A stretch of 33,615 nt of DNA from Lachnospiraceae bacterium (GCA_015057615.1 SVEA01000109.1:1-33615); one strand, 5' to 3'. Positions 16,016-24,587 are shown, counted from the first letter of the stretch. Program-made: numbers and translations. Notes: generated from the letters alone by a model not told the origin.

Positions 16016-16906
16016 CTATATATCTGCCTTATTGATTCGCTGGTTTATTATAGTCATACCCAGGATGATCAGGAATAAAACGAGCGAGATGCTGGACGCA
16101 TACCCCATTTTCAAATTATTGAACCCATTATTATAAATGTAATAAACTAGGGTAATGGTCGCATTTCCCGGTCCTCCCTTGGTAAGAACAAACGCCTGGT
16201 CAAAAACCTGCAGCGTACCGATGATCAGCATCGTCGATACCAAAAAGGTCGTTTTCGTTAAGGAGGGCATCGTTATCCAGCGAAACATTTGAAAACGGCT
16301 GGCTCCTTCGACCTTTGCCGCCTCATAATAAATCAGCGGAATTCCTTTCAACCCGGAGAGAAAAATCATCATATTTCCCCCGAAGCCTGCCCATAAGCTC
16401 ATCATGACAATAGAAATCATCGCAAGCTTCGAATCATAAAGCCATGCTGGTCCATCGATACCGAATATACTTAAGAAGCCATTCAACAAACCCAATTGCG
16501 GATTTAAGATCCAGAACCATAGAGTCGCTGTCGCTACCGATGAGGAGAGCACCGGCAGATAGAAAAGCGTACGGAACAATCCGACCATTCTCTTTTCCGA
16601 ATTCAAAAACAACGCCGCGCCCAGGGACAGTAGCAAACCGGAGGGCACATATAGAACCGTATAATAAAGCGTATTTTTTAAGGAAATCCAGAAAAACTGA
16701 TCCTGAGCGATCCTTTTAAAGTTTTTTAAACCGATAAATCTGGGTGCATTAATTATGTCATAATCCGTAAAACTTAATGCGATTGCCATTACCATCGGAA
16801 AAAGCGTAAAAACCAGGAAAAGAATCACCGGCGGCGCAGTAAACAGCATTCCCATTATATTTTGTTTGGCTGAAGCATTCTTTTTAGCTTTCTTTGTAGC
16901 CTTCAA
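16016..16906 (-). CDS. ABC sugar transporter permease, MalF type
   Basis: A 296-aa permease with six helices. The EAA loop reads EAAKVEGASRFQMFRWITMP at about residue 200, and FTDYDIINAPRFIGLKNFKRI is typical of CUT1 MalF-like subunits. The only plausible start is a TTG at 16906 with AAGGGGG seven bases upstream, after which the protein begins KATKKAKKN; TTG is unusual among the window's genes and may lower expression. First gene of the importer operon, with a promoter at 17082-17110 and further operator-like 9-mers in its leader. Confidence 0.93.
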   Translation of the reverse strand: MKATKKAKKNASAKQNIMGMLFTAPPVILFLVFTLFPMVMAIALSFTDYDIINAPRFIGLKNFKRIAQDQFFWISLKNTLYYTVLYVPSGLLLSLGAALFLNSEKRMVGLFRTLFYLPVLSSSVATATLWFWILNPQLGLLNGFLSIFGIDGPAWLYDSKLAMISIVMMSLWAGFGGNMMIFLSGLKGIPLIYYEAAKVEGASRFQMFRWITMPSLTKTTFLVSTMLIIGTLQVFDQAFVLTKGGPGNATITLVYYIYNNGFNNLKMGYASSISLVLFLIILGMTIINQRINKADI

Positions 16907-16946
16907 AGCCCTTCCCCCTTTCGTGTACTAATTTCTGCATAGTTAC

Positions 16947-16964
16947 ATATCATTTATATCATTC
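16947..16964 (-). promoter_or_regulatory. Operator-like 9-mer pair in the importer leader
   Basis: ATATCATTT (16947-16955) is followed immediately by ATATCATTC (16956-16964), that is AAATGATAT and a one-mismatch copy on the minus strand. It lies about 40 bases before the permease start and repeats the motif found in the two promoters of this locus. Confidence 0.45.
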
Positions 16965-17081
16965 TGGTAACTCTTAGCCACTAGCACTATGTATCAATCA
17001 AAACACAGTCCTAATGGTATTATTATACATTATGCACTTTTATTCACCTTCTCATTCTTCTTTATTGTTGATTATATACAC

Positions 17082-17148
17082 ATAATATCATTTGGACTAT
17101 TCTTTGTCAAGCATTAATATTATAATTATTATGATGTATATATCATTT
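17082..17148 (-). promoter_or_regulatory. Importer promoter with regulator operators
   Basis: On the minus strand TTGACA (17105-17110), 17 bases, TATTAT (17082-17087). The 9-mer AAATGATAT overlaps the -10 (17085-17093), and another copy lies upstream at 17140-17148, where ATGAT-6-ATCAT forms an inverted repeat. Overlap with the -10 suggests repression by the GntR/LacI-type protein encoded next door. Confidence 0.65.
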
Positions 17149-17214
17149 ATCTCATTCAAAGGAATCCGCAGGGATAACCACCTGGCTGCCGGTTTCTTAA
17201 AAGACAGCTCTGCA

Positions 17215-17392
17215 AGTAGCAAAGAGTTTGCCAAGGCAAACTCTCGCGCCGAGCGCGCTCTGCCGCAGGCAGATAAATACCTTACGAATACATGTTTCAA
17301 GTATTCGTTACGTGCTGAGTGCGTCATCCCCATGCGAACTATGTTCGCATGGAGGTATTTTTATCGTATAGGACACACTCCTATACAATAAA
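17215..17392. repeat. Four-hairpin interspersed repeat, copy B
   Basis: This is the direct-orientation partner of 13279-13453. The same four hairpins and linkers are present; the second hairpin region and GTTACGTGCTGAGTGCGTCA are identical. The first loop differs (GCCaaGGC here). It lies between the transporter promoter and the terminator of the regulator gene. The two copies bracket the whole importer operon. Confidence 0.85.
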
Positions 17393-17437
17393 AAAAGTGC
17401 TGCCATTAAACTTATCTCTAAGTCTATAGCAGCACTT
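17388..17437 (-). terminator. Intrinsic terminator of the regulator gene
   Basis: AAGTGCTGC (17395-17403) and GCAGCACTT (17429-17437) form a perfect 9-base stem, followed on the minus strand by a run of T. It lies about 25 bases beyond the regulator stop. Confidence 0.88.
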
Positions 17438-17462
17438 ACCCAGCCTACCAATCATTCATTCT

Positions 17463-18614
17463 CTATGCAATTGTTTTCTTATTTCGGTTTTTTCTGTCTC
17501 CTTCGATGATCTCATATGGAATCAGCCTGGTTTCAACCTCTCTTTTCCCTTTCATACGTTCCGCTACCAATTGTACACTATTGGTACCAATCTGATATTC
17601 CCCCTGCTTTACTCTTGTAAAGATCGGATTGGAATCATATATTTCGTCGATTCCATCAAAGAATACCACTTCTTTCTCTTTCTCCTGTCCCAGCTTCTGC
17701 AGGGTCTTATATACCAGCAGACCAATGGAATATTCAATCGCAAAGAAAGCGGTTGTCTTAGGATTCTTTCTAATAAAATCCTCAATAAGATCTAAGTCGC
17801 TCTCTTCCGAAGCCTCTCCCCGGTTTGCCGATGGCAGCATTGATTTGAGATTTGATATCCACATGGATTCGTTTGTTATAATATTGTGTTCCAGATGATA
17901 GTCGACAAATCCGTTCTGTCTTTCTAATATGGTCGGTGTCATTACTGAAGCATGGGAGACAAAGCATATCCTAGTATGCCCATGCCGGAACAGCCAATCG
18001 GTCAGTTCCTTCGCTGCCACATAATTATCCGTACCGACATAGGAAATTGGGATTCCCTTGAGCTGCCGGTCAATCAGCACGATTGGAAATTTCTCCACTG
18101 CAAGCTTTAACACAAGCGCATTATAGGTCTCATCATGGACACACATAATGATAATTCCGGATACTCCGATATCCAGCAATTCATTGATTGCTTCGATTTC
18201 AGCCTCTTTGCTTCCATAAGTACACTTTAAAATAAAGTTAAGATCCTGTTCCTTACACTCCCGTTCAATTCCCAGCAGCAGCTGATATCCATAGCTTGCT
18301 CCAAAGGCATCCATAATGACGCCGATGACCCTTGACTGCTTTTTTGAATTTCTTAATGGCTCCTGCCGCAGATATTCATTTTCCTGGTTCTCCATTACAT
18401 AGGAACCTTTTCCCGGCATTCTGGAAATCAGATTCTGCTCTGCAAGCATGTCCAATGCCTTCTTACTTGTAATACGGCTGACATTATATTGGATCGACAA
18501 CTCTTTCTCTGAGGGAAGCTTGCTTCCGGGTGGAAATTTGCTCGCCTGAATTCCTTCTAAAATGTCATTATAAATCTTTTCGTATAACGATACCTTCTTC
18601 AAATAGCTCACCAT
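17463..18614 (-). CDS. GntR-type winged-helix / LacI-type sensor regulator
   Basis: A 383-aa regulator of the AraR-like architecture. A GntR winged helix fills residues 8-75 (YEKIYNDILEGIQASKFPPG, LPSEKELSIQYNVSRITSKK, GKGSYV), and a periplasmic-binding-protein-like sugar sensor fills about 95-370 (VIGVIMDAFG, VSGIIIMC, VLIDRQLKGIPISYVGTDN, VVFFDGIDE). It likely represses the mannan genes and releases DNA on binding a mannooligosaccharide or its phosphate. The ATG at 18614 lacks a clear ribosome binding site and sits only about 25 bases from the predicted transcription start. Its promoter carries two copies of the AAATGATAT motif, so autoregulation is expected. Confidence 0.9.
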   Translation of the reverse strand: MVSYLKKVSLYEKIYNDILEGIQASKFPPGSKLPSEKELSIQYNVSRITSKKALDMLAEQNLISRMPGKGSYVMENQENEYLRQEPLRNSKKQSRVIGVIMDAFGASYGYQLLLGIERECKEQDLNFILKCTYGSKEAEIEAINELLDIGVSGIIIMCVHDETYNALVLKLAVEKFPIVLIDRQLKGIPISYVGTDNYVAAKELTDWLFRHGHTRICFVSHASVMTPTILERQNGFVDYHLEHNIITNESMWISNLKSMLPSANRGEASEESDLDLIEDFIRKNPKTTAFFAIEYSIGLLVYKTLQKLGQEKEKEVVFFDGIDEIYDSNPIFTRVKQGEYQIGTNSVQLVAERMKGKREVETRLIPYEIIEGDRKNRNKKTIA

Positions 18615-18630
18615 CCGATTATAAAATAAT

Positions 18631-18673
18631 ATATCATTTAATATATTATATATATCATTTGATGCTATGTCAA
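18631..18673 (-). promoter_or_regulatory. Regulator promoter with two operators
   Basis: TTGACA (18668-18673), 17 bases, TATAAT (18645-18650) on the minus strand. AAATGATAT lies inside the spacer (18652-18660) and again just after the -10 (18631-18639). The two copies are 21 bases apart, two helical turns, on the same face of the DNA. Confidence 0.75.
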
Positions 18674-18789
18674 CTATCGGAGATCGTTACTACAGATTTT
18701 TTTGCAAAATCCAATGCTTTTCTTCCTTTCTGTTTCTGCAATAGTCTTCCCGGCAGTCACCCATTCTATGATAAAAACCTTCTTTACAA

Positions 18790-19248
18790 TTACAACCGTA
18801 ATCCCTTAATGTCTTTAATTCTCGAAAGAATAACATTACAATCCAAGGATAATATCCCGGGCAATTGATACATCACATGATTTAAAAAAGCTTCCATCCC
18901 ATCGCTGTCCGCAGCCACTGCGTGGACATGAAGTTTATTTTTTCCCGATACCTGATAGATCTGTGTTACCGTATCATTTCTCTCTAAAATATCGATTACC
19001 TTTTGATAATACTTTGGTTCTACCTCGATCTCATAATAAGAGGAAATCGCACTGCTTATTTTCTGCGGATTAATGATCGTCGTATATTCCTCAATAATCC
19101 CCCGTTCCTCCAATGCAGAAATTCTTGCTTTGACAGCCACCCGGGACAAGCCCACCGCCTCACCGATATCCACATAACTCATTCTGGCATTTTTCGTAAG
19201 TAACGTAATAATGGTTTGATCCACTTCATCCAATCCTTCAAGATACAT
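18790..19248 (-). CDS. Lrp/AsnC-family regulator
   Basis: A 152-aa protein. An N-terminal helix-turn-helix (about 5-60: LDEVDQTIITLLTKNARMSY, VGLSRVAVKARISALEERG) is joined to a C-terminal RAM/AsnC ligand-binding domain (about 65-145: YYEIEVEP, ITQIYQVSGKNKLHVHAVA-like strand). I take the ATG at 19248, seven bases from AGGGG; an ATG at 19254 is too close. It is divergent from a MATE exporter, and the shared 300-base region holds a perfect palindrome. Control of the exporter and of itself is a reasonable inference; the effector is likely an amino acid. Confidence 0.9.
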   Translation of the reverse strand: MYLEGLDEVDQTIITLLTKNARMSYVDIGEAVGLSRVAVKARISALEERGIIEEYTTIINPQKISSAISSYYEIEVEPKYYQKVIDILERNDTVTQIYQVSGKNKLHVHAVAADSDGMEAFLNHVMYQLPGILSLDCNVILSRIKDIKGLRL

Positions 19249-19287
19249 AAGCATTCCCCTTTATTTCCAATATTCTTCCTGTATATA

Positions 19288-19301
19288 TTAACACTTGTTA
19301 A
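19288..19301. promoter_or_regulatory. Palindrome between Lrp-type and MATE genes
   Basis: TTAACA-CT-TGTTAA is a perfect inverted repeat about 40 bases before the Lrp-type start. Position and symmetry suit a binding site for the adjacent regulator; that assignment is inference. Confidence 0.4.
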
Positions 19302-19340
19302 TCAAAAACGCAAGAAATCCTTCTTTCTGTATTATTGATG

Positions 19341-19369
19341 TTGACAAATCGAAAGTACAATGCTACTCT
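19341..19369 (+). promoter_or_regulatory. Promoter of the MATE gene
   Basis: TTGACA (19341-19346), 17 bases, TACTCT (19364-19369) with a TGC extended -10. The leader to the ATG at 19553 is about 175 nt. Confidence 0.55.
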
Positions 19370-19428
19370 ATATTCGGTTCGGTTACATTAATAAAGTTTT
19401 ATATTGCATAATGTAAGTCATTCTTATG

Positions 19429-19522
19429 GACTGGCACTTTACGACAACCAGATTGCAACTTTACCGTTGGAAGTACCGGTTATGCAGCAGCAGACTATGA
19501 CTGGCACATTAAGGCAGCCAAA
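19429..19522. repeat. Direct repeat in the MATE leader
   Basis: A 24-base segment starting GACTGGCAC (19429-19452) recurs at 19499-19522 with 19 of 24 positions identical. Spacing is 70 bases. Both lie in the untranslated leader of the exporter gene. Confidence 0.5.
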
Positions 19523-19552
19523 CTATAATAGAAAGATACGAGAGGATTCGAT

Positions 19553-20899
19553 ATGGATACTACGAAAGATTTATTAAACGGAAACGAAGCGAAGGCAATG
19601 ATAAACTTTTCTATCCCCATGATCATCGGCAACATTTTTCAGCAGTTATATAATATTGCAGATACGGTTATTGCCGGAAGGTTTATCGGACCCTGGGCAC
19701 TTGCTGCTGTCGGCAGTTCATTCTCGATTATGGTGCTGTTAACCTCCATAATACTGGGGCTTTGCATGGGCAGCAGTGCGGTATTTTCCTATTTATATGG
19801 TAGAAAGGAAACCGATACGTTAAAAAACAGCTTTTTTACCTCCTTTTGCTTTATCGGAATCGTTGCAGTGGTAATCAATCTATGCTCCCTGCTTTTTATC
19901 GATTCGATCTTATCTTTTATAAATATTCCTCCGGAATTACTAGCGGATTCCAAAAAATATTTACAGATCATTTTCTACGGAATTGGTTTTACCTTTCTTT
20001 ACAATTATTTTACAGCCGTTCTGCGGAGTATGGGCAACTCCCACATACCGCTGATTTTCCTTGTGATATCGGCTGTTATGAATATCGTATTGGATATTAT
20101 TTTCGTAGTACCCCTTCGTATGGGGATTGCTGGCGCAGCTTATGCCACGATAATTGCACAGGGTTTTTCCGCCGTCGGCATCTTCCTATACTGTGTACGG
20201 AAGGTCCCCCTGCTTCGTCTTGAGCGCCGGCACATATATTTTAATAAAAGTATCATCACAATGATTGCAAACAACTCCGTCCTGACAAGCATTCAGCAAT
20301 CCGTTATGAATTTTGGCATCCTCATGATACAGGGTTTGGTAAACAGCTTTGGAGTGTCCGTAATGGCAGCATTTACCGCCGTCGTTAAAATCGAAAGCTT
20401 TGCTTATATGCCGGTGCAGGATTTCGGTAATGCATTTTCCACCTTCACTGCACAAAACAGGGGAGCTGGAAAACCGGAGCGAATCCGCAACGGAATATGC
20501 TCTGCGGTTAAAATAATAACCATTTATTGCGCTGTCGCATCCAGCTTAATCCTATTGTCCGCCAGACCCCTATTACATCTTTTTATCCGTAAAAACGAAA
20601 CAGAGATATTGAACATCGGCATTCAATATCTCCACATTGTATCGGTTTTTTATTTTCTTATCGGATATTTATTTATGCTTTATGGCTTCTTTCGAGGCAT
20701 CGGTAAGCCCGGGATATCCATCATCCTTACCATTACGAGCCTTGGTGCGCGGGTTGCCCTAGCTTACCTTCTGTCTTCCATCCCTTCCGTTGGAATCGTG
20801 GGTATCTGGTGGTCCATTCCGATCGGGTGGGCGCTTGCAGATGTGATTGGCTTACTTATGGTAAGATTCCTATCAAAAAAGCAATCGTTTCATTTATGA
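19553..20899 (+). CDS. MATE-family efflux transporter
   Basis: A 448-aa membrane protein with 12 hydrophobic helices in two homologous halves. The first half begins FSIPMIIGNIFQQLYNIADTVIAGRFIG, the hallmark of MATE proteins, and the second half has SVMNFGILMIQGLVNSFG. MATE proteins export drugs or metabolites by cation antiport. The ATG follows GAGAGG. It is transcribed alone from its own promoter and is convergent with a broken lipoprotein gene 23 bases beyond its stop. Substrate unknown; divergence from an Lrp-type regulator hints at a metabolite or amino-acid related signal. Confidence 0.94.
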   Translation: MDTTKDLLNGNEAKAMINFSIPMIIGNIFQQLYNIADTVIAGRFIGPWALAAVGSSFSIMVLLTSIILGLCMGSSAVFSYLYGRKETDTLKNSFFTSFCFIGIVAVVINLCSLLFIDSILSFINIPPELLADSKKYLQIIFYGIGFTFLYNYFTAVLRSMGNSHIPLIFLVISAVMNIVLDIIFVVPLRMGIAGAAYATIIAQGFSAVGIFLYCVRKVPLLRLERRHIYFNKSIITMIANNSVLTSIQQSVMNFGILMIQGLVNSFGVSVMAAFTAVVKIESFAYMPVQDFGNAFSTFTAQNRGAGKPERIRNGICSAVKIITIYCAVASSLILLSARPLLHLFIRKNETEILNIGIQYLHIVSVFYFLIGYLFMLYGFFRGIGKPGISIILTITSLGARVALAYLLSSIPSVGIVGIWWSIPIGWALADVIGLLMVRFLSKKQSFHL

Positions 20900-20922
20900 T
20901 ATGGTGTCATAAGTTATATCCT

Positions 20923-22120
20923 TTATCTAAATTGCGCGGCGGAGTCATTTTCCTCTGCCGTGGCTTCCTTCGTCAGGATGATCTGTTGAAGCTCTTCCTG
21001 AAAACTTTCCTCCTGACTACATAATTTGCCATTTACAATTGAGAATATGCCCTGATCACCACCTATTACATGGTATAGACCTTCTTCATAATCATTCCCT
21101 AACGCTAAAACATAGGACTCTCCCTCCGCCAATTGGCTGTCATCCTTTAATTGAACCACGGTCAATGAAGTATCGTTTTTTATGTTGCCCCTAACTACTT
21201 TATCCGTTAAATGAAATCCAGTTACCAAGCTTTCGATCCGAAACCACCTCACCAGCAGTTCCTTTCACGATAACATCTGCACGGTCTGCTAACTCTTCCA
21301 GACTTTTCGCTCCATTTGTATACACTGCCTCTACCGGTAAATCTTCCTCCTCTAGCAGTGATAGGTCAAACACATTGCTACCTTCTTTATCCGTGGCAAG
21401 AATATCCCCTTCGATAGGATTTGTTCGCGCAGAATCATCGGATAGTTGATTTTTTATCTCTTTATAGAGCTCTAAATTAAATGCATTAAAAGCTAATGCA
21501 TTCTTTTCCATTGAAGGAAATTCTCCATTATCCGACCAAACCACGTTCACCATCCTAGCATTTTGTGAAAATTCATCCCAATTTTCATCCTTCAATCCAG
21601 ATTGATAATTTTTCCATCGATCTCTATAACCTTCACGTTCATCTTCAGGAATAGATTGGATAACAGATTTACTAGCCCATAACTTCAAGTGTTCCGATTC
21701 CGTATATTCTCTCTCTGGCAGCTCGTCACCAAGTGTCTGAAACAAACTATACATAGGAACCTCCGGAACTGTCTTACCATATGCTTTCTGCATCTTTTTC
21801 AATACATGATTCATATCTGCACTATCCGGATAGAATACTCTCACAGCACAAAGTATTGGTTTCCCATTTTTCAAATCAATAAAATTAAATATTATTTTAG
21901 ATGTCTTCTCACCGAATAATTCATAGTCATTTATAATAAACGTCAAACCTTCTCTATAGTAACTCGTATCCTTTTTGGTTATCCCATATGCATCTAAGGT
22001 TTCCTCCATGCTCATACCCCATTTTGTCTTTGGAAATTCCAGATTATCGGAAGCCTCTTTTCTACTGCATGAGCAAAGTAATATAGAAGCAATAAATATA
22101 ATAAATACAGCCTTTTTCAT
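20923..22120 (-). pseudogene. Secreted lipoprotein gene with a single-base frameshift
   Basis: The first frame (22120 to 21200) starts MKKAVFIIFIASILLCSC, a lipoprotein signal with probable Cys18, and ends in an out-of-place tail after VKGTAGEVV. A second frame (to 20923) continues the expected sequence as RIESLVTGFHLTDKVVRGN. Deleting one base of the TTT run (plus strand AAA, 21241-21243) joins them as GEVVRIESL, giving about 398 residues. The N-terminal half is unrecognised. The C-terminal domain (ADVIVKGTAGEV, LAEGESYVLALGN, YHVIGGDQGIFSI) resembles a small beta domain common in clostridial lipoproteins. Start ATG 22120 follows GGAG. TTGACA at 22195-22200 may be its -35. It could be a real inactivation, a phase-variable site or a sequencing error. 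Confidence 0.7.
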
Positions 22121-22248
22121 CGCTACTCCTTTCACCTGATTTTAACGCTGCTTGCATCTGCCTTTACTATTGTTTTACCTCTCTATACATATAATGTCAA
22201 TCGTGTCTGTGTTTTTCTCCCATTTAAGCTTCCCTTATCGTACTGGTG

Positions 22249-22319
22249 CAGATTTTTTTTTTGGCATGTCACGCAGCCTGTCGCCGACAGATTTTCTTTG
22301 GCATATCATGCAGCTTCTC
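22249..22319. repeat. Direct repeat downstream of the csp terminator
   Basis: CAGATTTT, a T-rich run, GGCATGTCACGCAGC (22249-22282) is repeated as CAGATTTTC, TTTGGCATATCATGCAGC (22288-22319). The two are adjacent and imperfect, differing mostly in the T-run length. It is intergenic, with no coding frame on either strand that I can support. Confidence 0.5.
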
Positions 22320-22340
22320 AAGGAATCGATATTTTAACCC

Positions 22341-22394
22341 AAAAAAGGAGCTGCGCACCAACGGCCTAAAACCGCTGGTGCGACAGCTCCTTTT
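22341..22394 (-). terminator. Strong intrinsic terminator of the cold-shock gene
   Basis: AAAAGGAGCTG (22343-22353) pairs with CAGCTCCTTTT (22384-22394), and GCACCA/TGGTGC and CGG/CCG extend the stem inside. T runs stand on both sides, so it may also work in the opposite direction. It lies about 100 bases beyond the csp stop. Confidence 0.88.
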
Positions 22395-22494
22395 AATCAA
22401 TTTCGTAACAATATAGCTTATTTCTTTATATACTTATTTCAATAAAACAGAATCTATATAACAGAAAAAGGTACACTGTAAACCCTAATATTGA

Positions 22495-22695
22495 TTATAT
22501 TCTTGTTACGTTTGTTGCCTGAGGACCCTTAGCTCCCTGAACTACTTCAAATTGAACTTCTTGGCCTTCCTCTAAAGACTTGAAACCGTCCATGTTAAGA
22601 CCTGTGTAATGTACGAATACATCGTTGCCTGATTCATCAGAGATAAATCCAAAACCTTTTTGGTTATTAAACCACTTAACTGTACCTTTGTTCAT
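22495..22695 (-). CDS. cspA: Cold-shock-domain RNA-binding protein
   Basis: A 66-aa single cold-shock domain, an RNA/ssDNA chaperone. RNP1 KGFGFI (about 17-22) and RNP2 VFVHY (about 30-34) are intact, with GTVKWFNNQ at the start and GPQATNV at the end. The ATG at 22695 follows GGAGG; the frame opens five codons earlier but without a ribosome binding site. It has its own promoter and terminator. The leader is about 50 nt, shorter than those of strongly cold-induced csp genes, so cold regulation cannot be assumed. The family letter in the symbol is nominal. Confidence 0.95.
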   Translation of the reverse strand: MNKGTVKWFNNQKGFGFISDESGNDVFVHYTGLNMDGFKSLEEGQEVQFEVVQGAKGPQATNVTRI

Positions 22696-22751
22696 GTATA
22701 ATTCCTCCAAAAAATAATAAATTAGTTGTCAACCTATTCAACAACAAAGCT

Positions 22752-22780
22752 ATCATAGCATTCTTTCTGTATAATGTCAA
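22752..22780 (-). promoter_or_regulatory. Promoter of the cold-shock gene
   Basis: TTGACA (22775-22780), 17 bases, TATGAT (22752-22757) with a TGC extended -10 on the minus strand. The -35 lies four bases beyond the stop of the upstream ACT-domain gene. Confidence 0.75.
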
Positions 22781-22783
22781 ACA

Positions 22784-23230
22784 TTATTTCTCGACAAAAT
22801 TGTTAATTTCATACGCTTCTTTATCAGTGCAAACCTCGTATCCGTTTTTGTCTAAAGTAATCAACGCAGTCTCCAGATCGGAAAGCTTCATAATAACGGA
22901 AGTATTTCTTCCGGTTGTTGAAAGCGTGTACATATATTCCACACTTAGCCCTGCCTCGAAAAGGATTTTAAGCACTTCCTGGAGCGTACCCGGTTTTTGC
23001 GCGATCTTTACAGCGATAACCTCCGTCAGCATCGCCGAGAACCCTTCCTCCTTCAATATCTTTCTGCCTTGCTCCGGATCGGACACAATCATGCGAAATA
23101 CTCCATATTCACTGGAATCCGCCAGACTAAAGGATGCAATATTAATGTTATGTTTACAAAGTGTCCGCGCGACGCATTCTAAACTGCCTTCCGTATTCTC
23201 CACAAAAACAGATAATTGTTCGATGAGCAT
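22784..23230 (-). CDS. Tandem ACT-domain protein
   Basis: A 148-aa protein made of two ACT domains. The first runs from IEQLSVFVENTEGSLECVAR at the N-terminus, the second from IAVKIAQKPGTLQEVLKIL at about residue 72. These small proteins bind amino acids or related ligands and are often encoded beside aryl-CoA ligases and indolepyruvate oxidoreductases. The ATG at 23230 follows AGGAGGGG; the frame extends upstream over the ligase end without support. Last gene of the ior/paaK cluster, 58 bases beyond the ligase stop. Likely role: sensing aromatic amino acids to tune the pathway (inference). Confidence 0.88.
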   Translation of the reverse strand: MLIEQLSVFVENTEGSLECVARTLCKHNINIASFSLADSSEYGVFRMIVSDPEQGRKILKEEGFSAMLTEVIAVKIAQKPGTLQEVLKILFEAGLSVEYMYTLSTTGRNTSVIMKLSDLETALITLDKNGYEVCTDKEAYEINNFVEK

Positions 23231-23288
23231 GATCCCCCTCCTGTTCTTTATTATAATAAATGCATTTTTCATAAGATTTATGATACCG

Positions 23289-24587
23289 TTATTCAATGAT
23301 TCTTCGATCAATCACTCGTTTTGCTTTGCCCTGACTTCTCTCAATCGTTCTTGGCTCTACCAGCTTCACCTTGACCGATATGCCAAGAGCGGTATGAAGC
23401 ACATGGGAGATCTTCTTTGTTAGGCTCTCCAGCTGCTTTATTTCATCTGAAAAAAAGCGTTCCTCCACTTCCACCTGAACTTCTAAAACATCCAAGTTAT
23501 TGATACGGTCTACGATCATCAGATAATGCGGGCTGGTTTCTCCCATTTCCAGCAATGCCGCTTCCACCTGGGAAGGGAATACGTTAACTCCGCGAATAAT
23601 CAGCATATCGTCGGAACGTCCTTTAAATCTGGAAATGCGGGCAAGCGTTCTGCCGCACTCACATTTGTCATAGGTAATACTCGTCAAATCTCTGGTTCGA
23701 TAGCGAAACAGCGGTAAGGCTTCCTTGGTAACCGGAGTAAATACCAGTTCTCCCACTTCCCCCTCCTTGCAGGGTTTTAATGTGTCCGGATGGATGATTT
23801 CCGGTATAAAATGATCCTCATAAACGTGAAGCCCCTTATGAAACTCACAATCCGCTGCCACTCCGGGTCCTGTAATCTCACTTAAGCCATAGATGTCAAA
23901 TGCCTTGATATGAAGCTTTGCCTCGATCTGCTTTCTCATATTCTCCGTCCATGGCTCAGCACCGCAGATCGCTACCTTTAGCTTCGTATTATCGATCTGT
24001 CCTGCTTCCTCTAATACCTCCGCTATGTGCAGAAGGTAGGAAGGAGTACAGGCAATCGCCGTCACTCCAAAATCCTGCATTAACGTAATCAATTTCTGTG
24101 TGTTTCCGGTCGACATGGGAATTACTGTGGCACCAAGATTTTCCGCACCATAATGAAGTCCCAGTCCGCCGGTAAATAAGCCGTATCCATAGGCAACCTG
24201 TATTTTATCCAGCGGACCGACTCCCGCCATGGAAAGGACTCTTGCAACACATTCCTGCCATATATCAATATCTCTTCTGGTATATCCGACAACCGTCGCT
24301 TTCCCCGTTGTACCGGATGAAGCATGAACCCTGACAATTTCAGACTGCGGCACCGCAAAGAGTCCGAAAGGGTAGTTGTCCCTCAGATCCTGCTTCGTTG
24401 TAAATGGCAGCTTATGCAAATCCTCTAATCCATTAATATCTCCGGGCTCCAAGCCTAATTCCTGCATTTTCTTACGATAGAATTCAACATTATGGTAAAC
24501 CCGCTGAACCATCTTCTTTAATCTTGCACTCTGCAGATTGTAGAGCTGATCCCGGCTCATACATTCTTTGGTTTCGTTCCATATCAT
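23289..24587 (-). CDS. paaK: Phenylacetate-CoA ligase family protein (aryl-CoA ligase)
   Basis: A 432-aa ATP-dependent acid-thiol ligase of the PaaK type. The P-loop-like [20 protein letters not shown] is at about residues 85-105. [44 protein letters not shown] and the C-terminal [20 protein letters not shown] hinge complete the family set. Beside an indolepyruvate oxidoreductase it probably handles indole-, phenyl- or hydroxyphenylacetate and their CoA esters, perhaps in the ATP-forming direction. The ATG follows GGAGG and starts one base beyond the stop of the ACT gene, so the two are translationally linked. It is paralogous to the interrupted copy at 28195-29499. Confidence 0.93.
   Translation of the reverse strand: MIWNETKECMSRDQLYNLQSARLKKMVQRVYHNVEFYRKKMQELGLEPGDINGLEDLHKLPFTTKQDLRDNYPFGLFAVPQSEIVRVHASSGTTGKATVVGYTRRDIDIWQECVARVLSMAGVGPLDKIQVAYGYGLFTGGLGLHYGAENLGATVIPMSTGNTQKLITLMQDFGVTAIACTPSYLLHIAEVLEEAGQIDNTKLKVAICGAEPWTENMRKQIEAKLHIKAFDIYGLSEITGPGVAADCEFHKGLHVYEDHFIPEIIHPDTLKPCKEGEVGELVFTPVTKEALPLFRYRTRDLTSITYDKCECGRTLARISRFKGRSDDMLIIRGVNVFPSQVEAALLEMGETSPHYLMIVDRINNLDVLEVQVEVEERFFSDEIKQLESLTKKISHVLHTALGISVKVKLVEPRTIERSQGKAKRVIDRRIIE

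Noticed and set aside
17092-17391. Open frames on both strands across the importer promoter and repeat copy B
   Set aside because: They cover hairpin repeats and a promoter, have no ribosome binding site and are not kept as coding in copy A.
20923-21252. An independent 109-aa gene
   Set aside because: It starts within the upstream frame, lacks a ribosome binding site and continues the lipoprotein domain after a one-base shift.
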